Source of the DNA: DASXMX01 sp036794395
Lineage (GTDB): Bacteria; Planctomycetota; Phycisphaerae; Tepidisphaerales; Tepidisphaeraceae
Reading direction: 5' to 3'
Assembly: GCA_036794395.1 (NCBI GenBank)
Contig: DAIRGS010000098.1
Coordinates: 1 to 22,764 of the forward strand
DNA length: 22,764 bases
Part shown: piece after piece, positions 22,016 to 22,764 of the stretch
Layout: each line of letters opens with the position of its first letter
Numbering within the stretch: the stretch's first letter is position 1
Translations under genes and position numbers: made by a program
The notes under the pieces: generated by a model
The model's database searches: none
What the model was told of the DNA's origin: nothing
Seen by the model: the letters and a program-made list of their open reading frames with translations, nothing else

Positions 22016-22660
22016 ATGAATACGTACAAGATCAATCGCGTTAGCTTCCCCTGGATTACTTTCTGGATCTGCATTGCCGGCCTGTTGGCATCGACACTGC
22101 ATCTGGACCGTTTACTCGAATTTCAACCATCGCATCCGTTCACGGAGCCCTACCGAATAATCGCGTGTCACCTTGCCCACTGGTCATGGTCTCACGTGGG
22201 ATGGTCCCTGGGATCGTTCGCCGCGCTGGGCGCGCTATGCGAATTACGCGACCGCCGCACATTTGCCTTGTGCACGGCACTGAGTGCGACCGTCATCCCG
22301 CTGCTGCTCGTGGTGATCGAACCTCGAGTGAAATCCTATCGGGGGATGAGTGGGATCGATTCTGCGTTTTTTGCCTTGCTTGCATTCCAACTGGTCGTCA
22401 CTCGATTGCGCTCGCAACCAGGAATCGCCATCGCGGCGGCCACGCTCATAATCGCGTTCGGGCTGAAGGTGTTTTACGAGCAATTCTTTCATGTGGCGGT
22501 ATTCGCAGACAGCGCTGGGGCCGGATTTGTGCCGGTACCAGGGGCGCATCTGGCCGGTGCGGCGGTCGGTGCGATCATTGCATGCCGGGGTTGTTTTCTG
22601 AACACCTCGACATTTTTCAAGTTCAATTGGAGCAAAGTTCGCCCAAAGTTTTGCGAATAA
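22016..22660 (+). CDS. rrtA: Rhombosortase (rhomboid-family intramembrane serine protease)
   Basis: This 214-residue membrane protein is short for a rhomboid but normal for rhombosortases. About six spans can be traced. The serine motif G-M-S-G lies in YRGMSGIDSAFFALLA (Ser112), and the catalytic His178 in GAHLAGAAVGAI. The early motif CHLAHWSWSHVGWSLGSF (51-68) is the rhombosortase form of the rhomboid H-x-x-x-N site, with S64 where many rhomboids have Asn. The family recognises the GlyGly-CTERM tail and cleaves in or near the membrane, releasing or relocating its substrate. The obvious substrate is the protein encoded 93 bases upstream. No Shine-Dalgarno precedes the ATG, and a hairpin lies between the genes, so translation may be weak. 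Residues 190-214 form a cysteine- and lysine-bearing cytoplasmic tail. Confidence 0.92.
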   Translation: MNTYKINRVSFPWITFWICIAGLLASTLHLDRLLEFQPSHPFTEPYRIIACHLAHWSWSHVGWSLGSFAALGALCELRDRRTFALCTALSATVIPLLLVVIEPRVKSYRGMSGIDSAFFALLAFQLVVTRLRSQPGIAIAAATLIIAFGLKVFYEQFFHVAVFADSAGAGFVPVPGAHLAGAAVGAIIACRGCFLNTSTFFKFNWSKVRPKFCE

Positions 22661-22705
22661 TCCGTTCCCTGTAAAATGCGGAACTGAAAGCAGGAGCTCA
22701 CGGCG

Positions 22706-22764
22706 TTGAGTGACATGGGCATCTTTGCCCATGATGCATGTATGCTCGCACGCACGGCGGAATT
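22706..22764 (+). CDS. Possible start of a further gene cut by the window edge
   Basis: GGAG at 22693-22696 is followed nine bases later by TTG at 22706 and an open frame (LSDMGIFAHDACMLARTAE) to the window end; an in-frame ATG lies at 22715. Nothing can be recognised in 19 residues. A perfect 8-bp hairpin lies inside it (22714-22733), so the stretch may instead be non-coding 3' sequence of the rhombosortase gene. Confidence 0.2.
   Translation, partial: MSDMGIFAHDACMLARTAE
22714..22733. other. Perfect hairpin CATGGGCA-TCTT-TGCCCATG after the rhombosortase gene
   Basis: An 8-bp perfect stem with a 4-base loop lies 54 bases past the rhombosortase stop. There is no U-run behind it, so a factor-independent terminator is doubtful; it may slow polymerase or protect the 3' end of the cassette mRNA. 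Confidence 0.4.

Noticed and set aside
22714..22733. Factor-independent terminator of the rhombosortase gene
   Set aside because: The stem is perfect but there is no U-run after it, so it is listed only as a hairpin.

Overview
The window looks like chromosomal DNA of a Planctomycetota bacterium, most likely a Phycisphaerae-type lineage. The basis is inference from content: a PEP-CTERM surface protein, a rhombosortase cassette, a XylR-type AraC regulator, a standalone Clp-N domain protein, large secreted hypothetical proteins, several families of intergenic hairpin repeats, moderately high GC, and genes that often lack a Shine-Dalgarno. No rRNA, tRNA, CRISPR array or transposase was seen, and there is no gene-free stretch longer than about 200 bases.

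Region 1 (1-12034) is a sugar-catabolism island of two diverging halves. On the minus strand lie a XylR-type regulator (6041-4854), then a ribose-type sugar ABC transporter (binding lipoprotein, double ATPase, permease), then a PfkB kinase cut by the left edge. On the plus strand lie an amidohydrolase-type lactonase, a UxaE-like tagaturonate epimerase, a zinc alcohol dehydrogenase, a TIM-barrel isomerase, a FucU/RbsD mutarotase and an aldo/keto reductase. Ordered by chemistry these read as L-galactose uptake, mutarotation, oxidation to the lactone, hydrolysis to L-galactonate, oxidation to D-tagaturonate, epimerisation to D-fructuronate and, after two steps not seen here, phosphorylation of 2-keto-3-deoxygluconate. 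An L-fucose route is the main alternative.

Region 2 (12111-17222) holds a two-repeat Clp-N domain protein without an ATPase, a secreted beta-propeller-like protein, a divergent PQQ-like propeller ending in a PEP-CTERM sorting signal, and a secreted glycoside-hydrolase-like TIM-barrel protein. The last is read from the opposite strand and follows a sigma-54 activator by nine bases.

Region 3 (17232-22660) is the most interesting part. A sigma-54 activator with no recognisable sensor domain stands back to back with a three-gene cassette: a lipoprotein, a VIT/von Willebrand A protein with a glycine-rich C-terminal sorting tail, and a rhombosortase. A good -24/-12 sigma-54 promoter candidate precedes the lipoprotein, and a GTACAT palindrome cluster precedes the activator. 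The cassette looks like a dedicated target-plus-protease surface-sorting system under sigma-54 control. The window thus touches two C-terminal sorting systems: GlyGly-CTERM/rhombosortase, and PEP-CTERM/exosortase (exosortase not present here).

Intergenic spaces carry several hairpin repeat families, which explain some false ORF extensions, notably upstream of the aldo/keto reductase.
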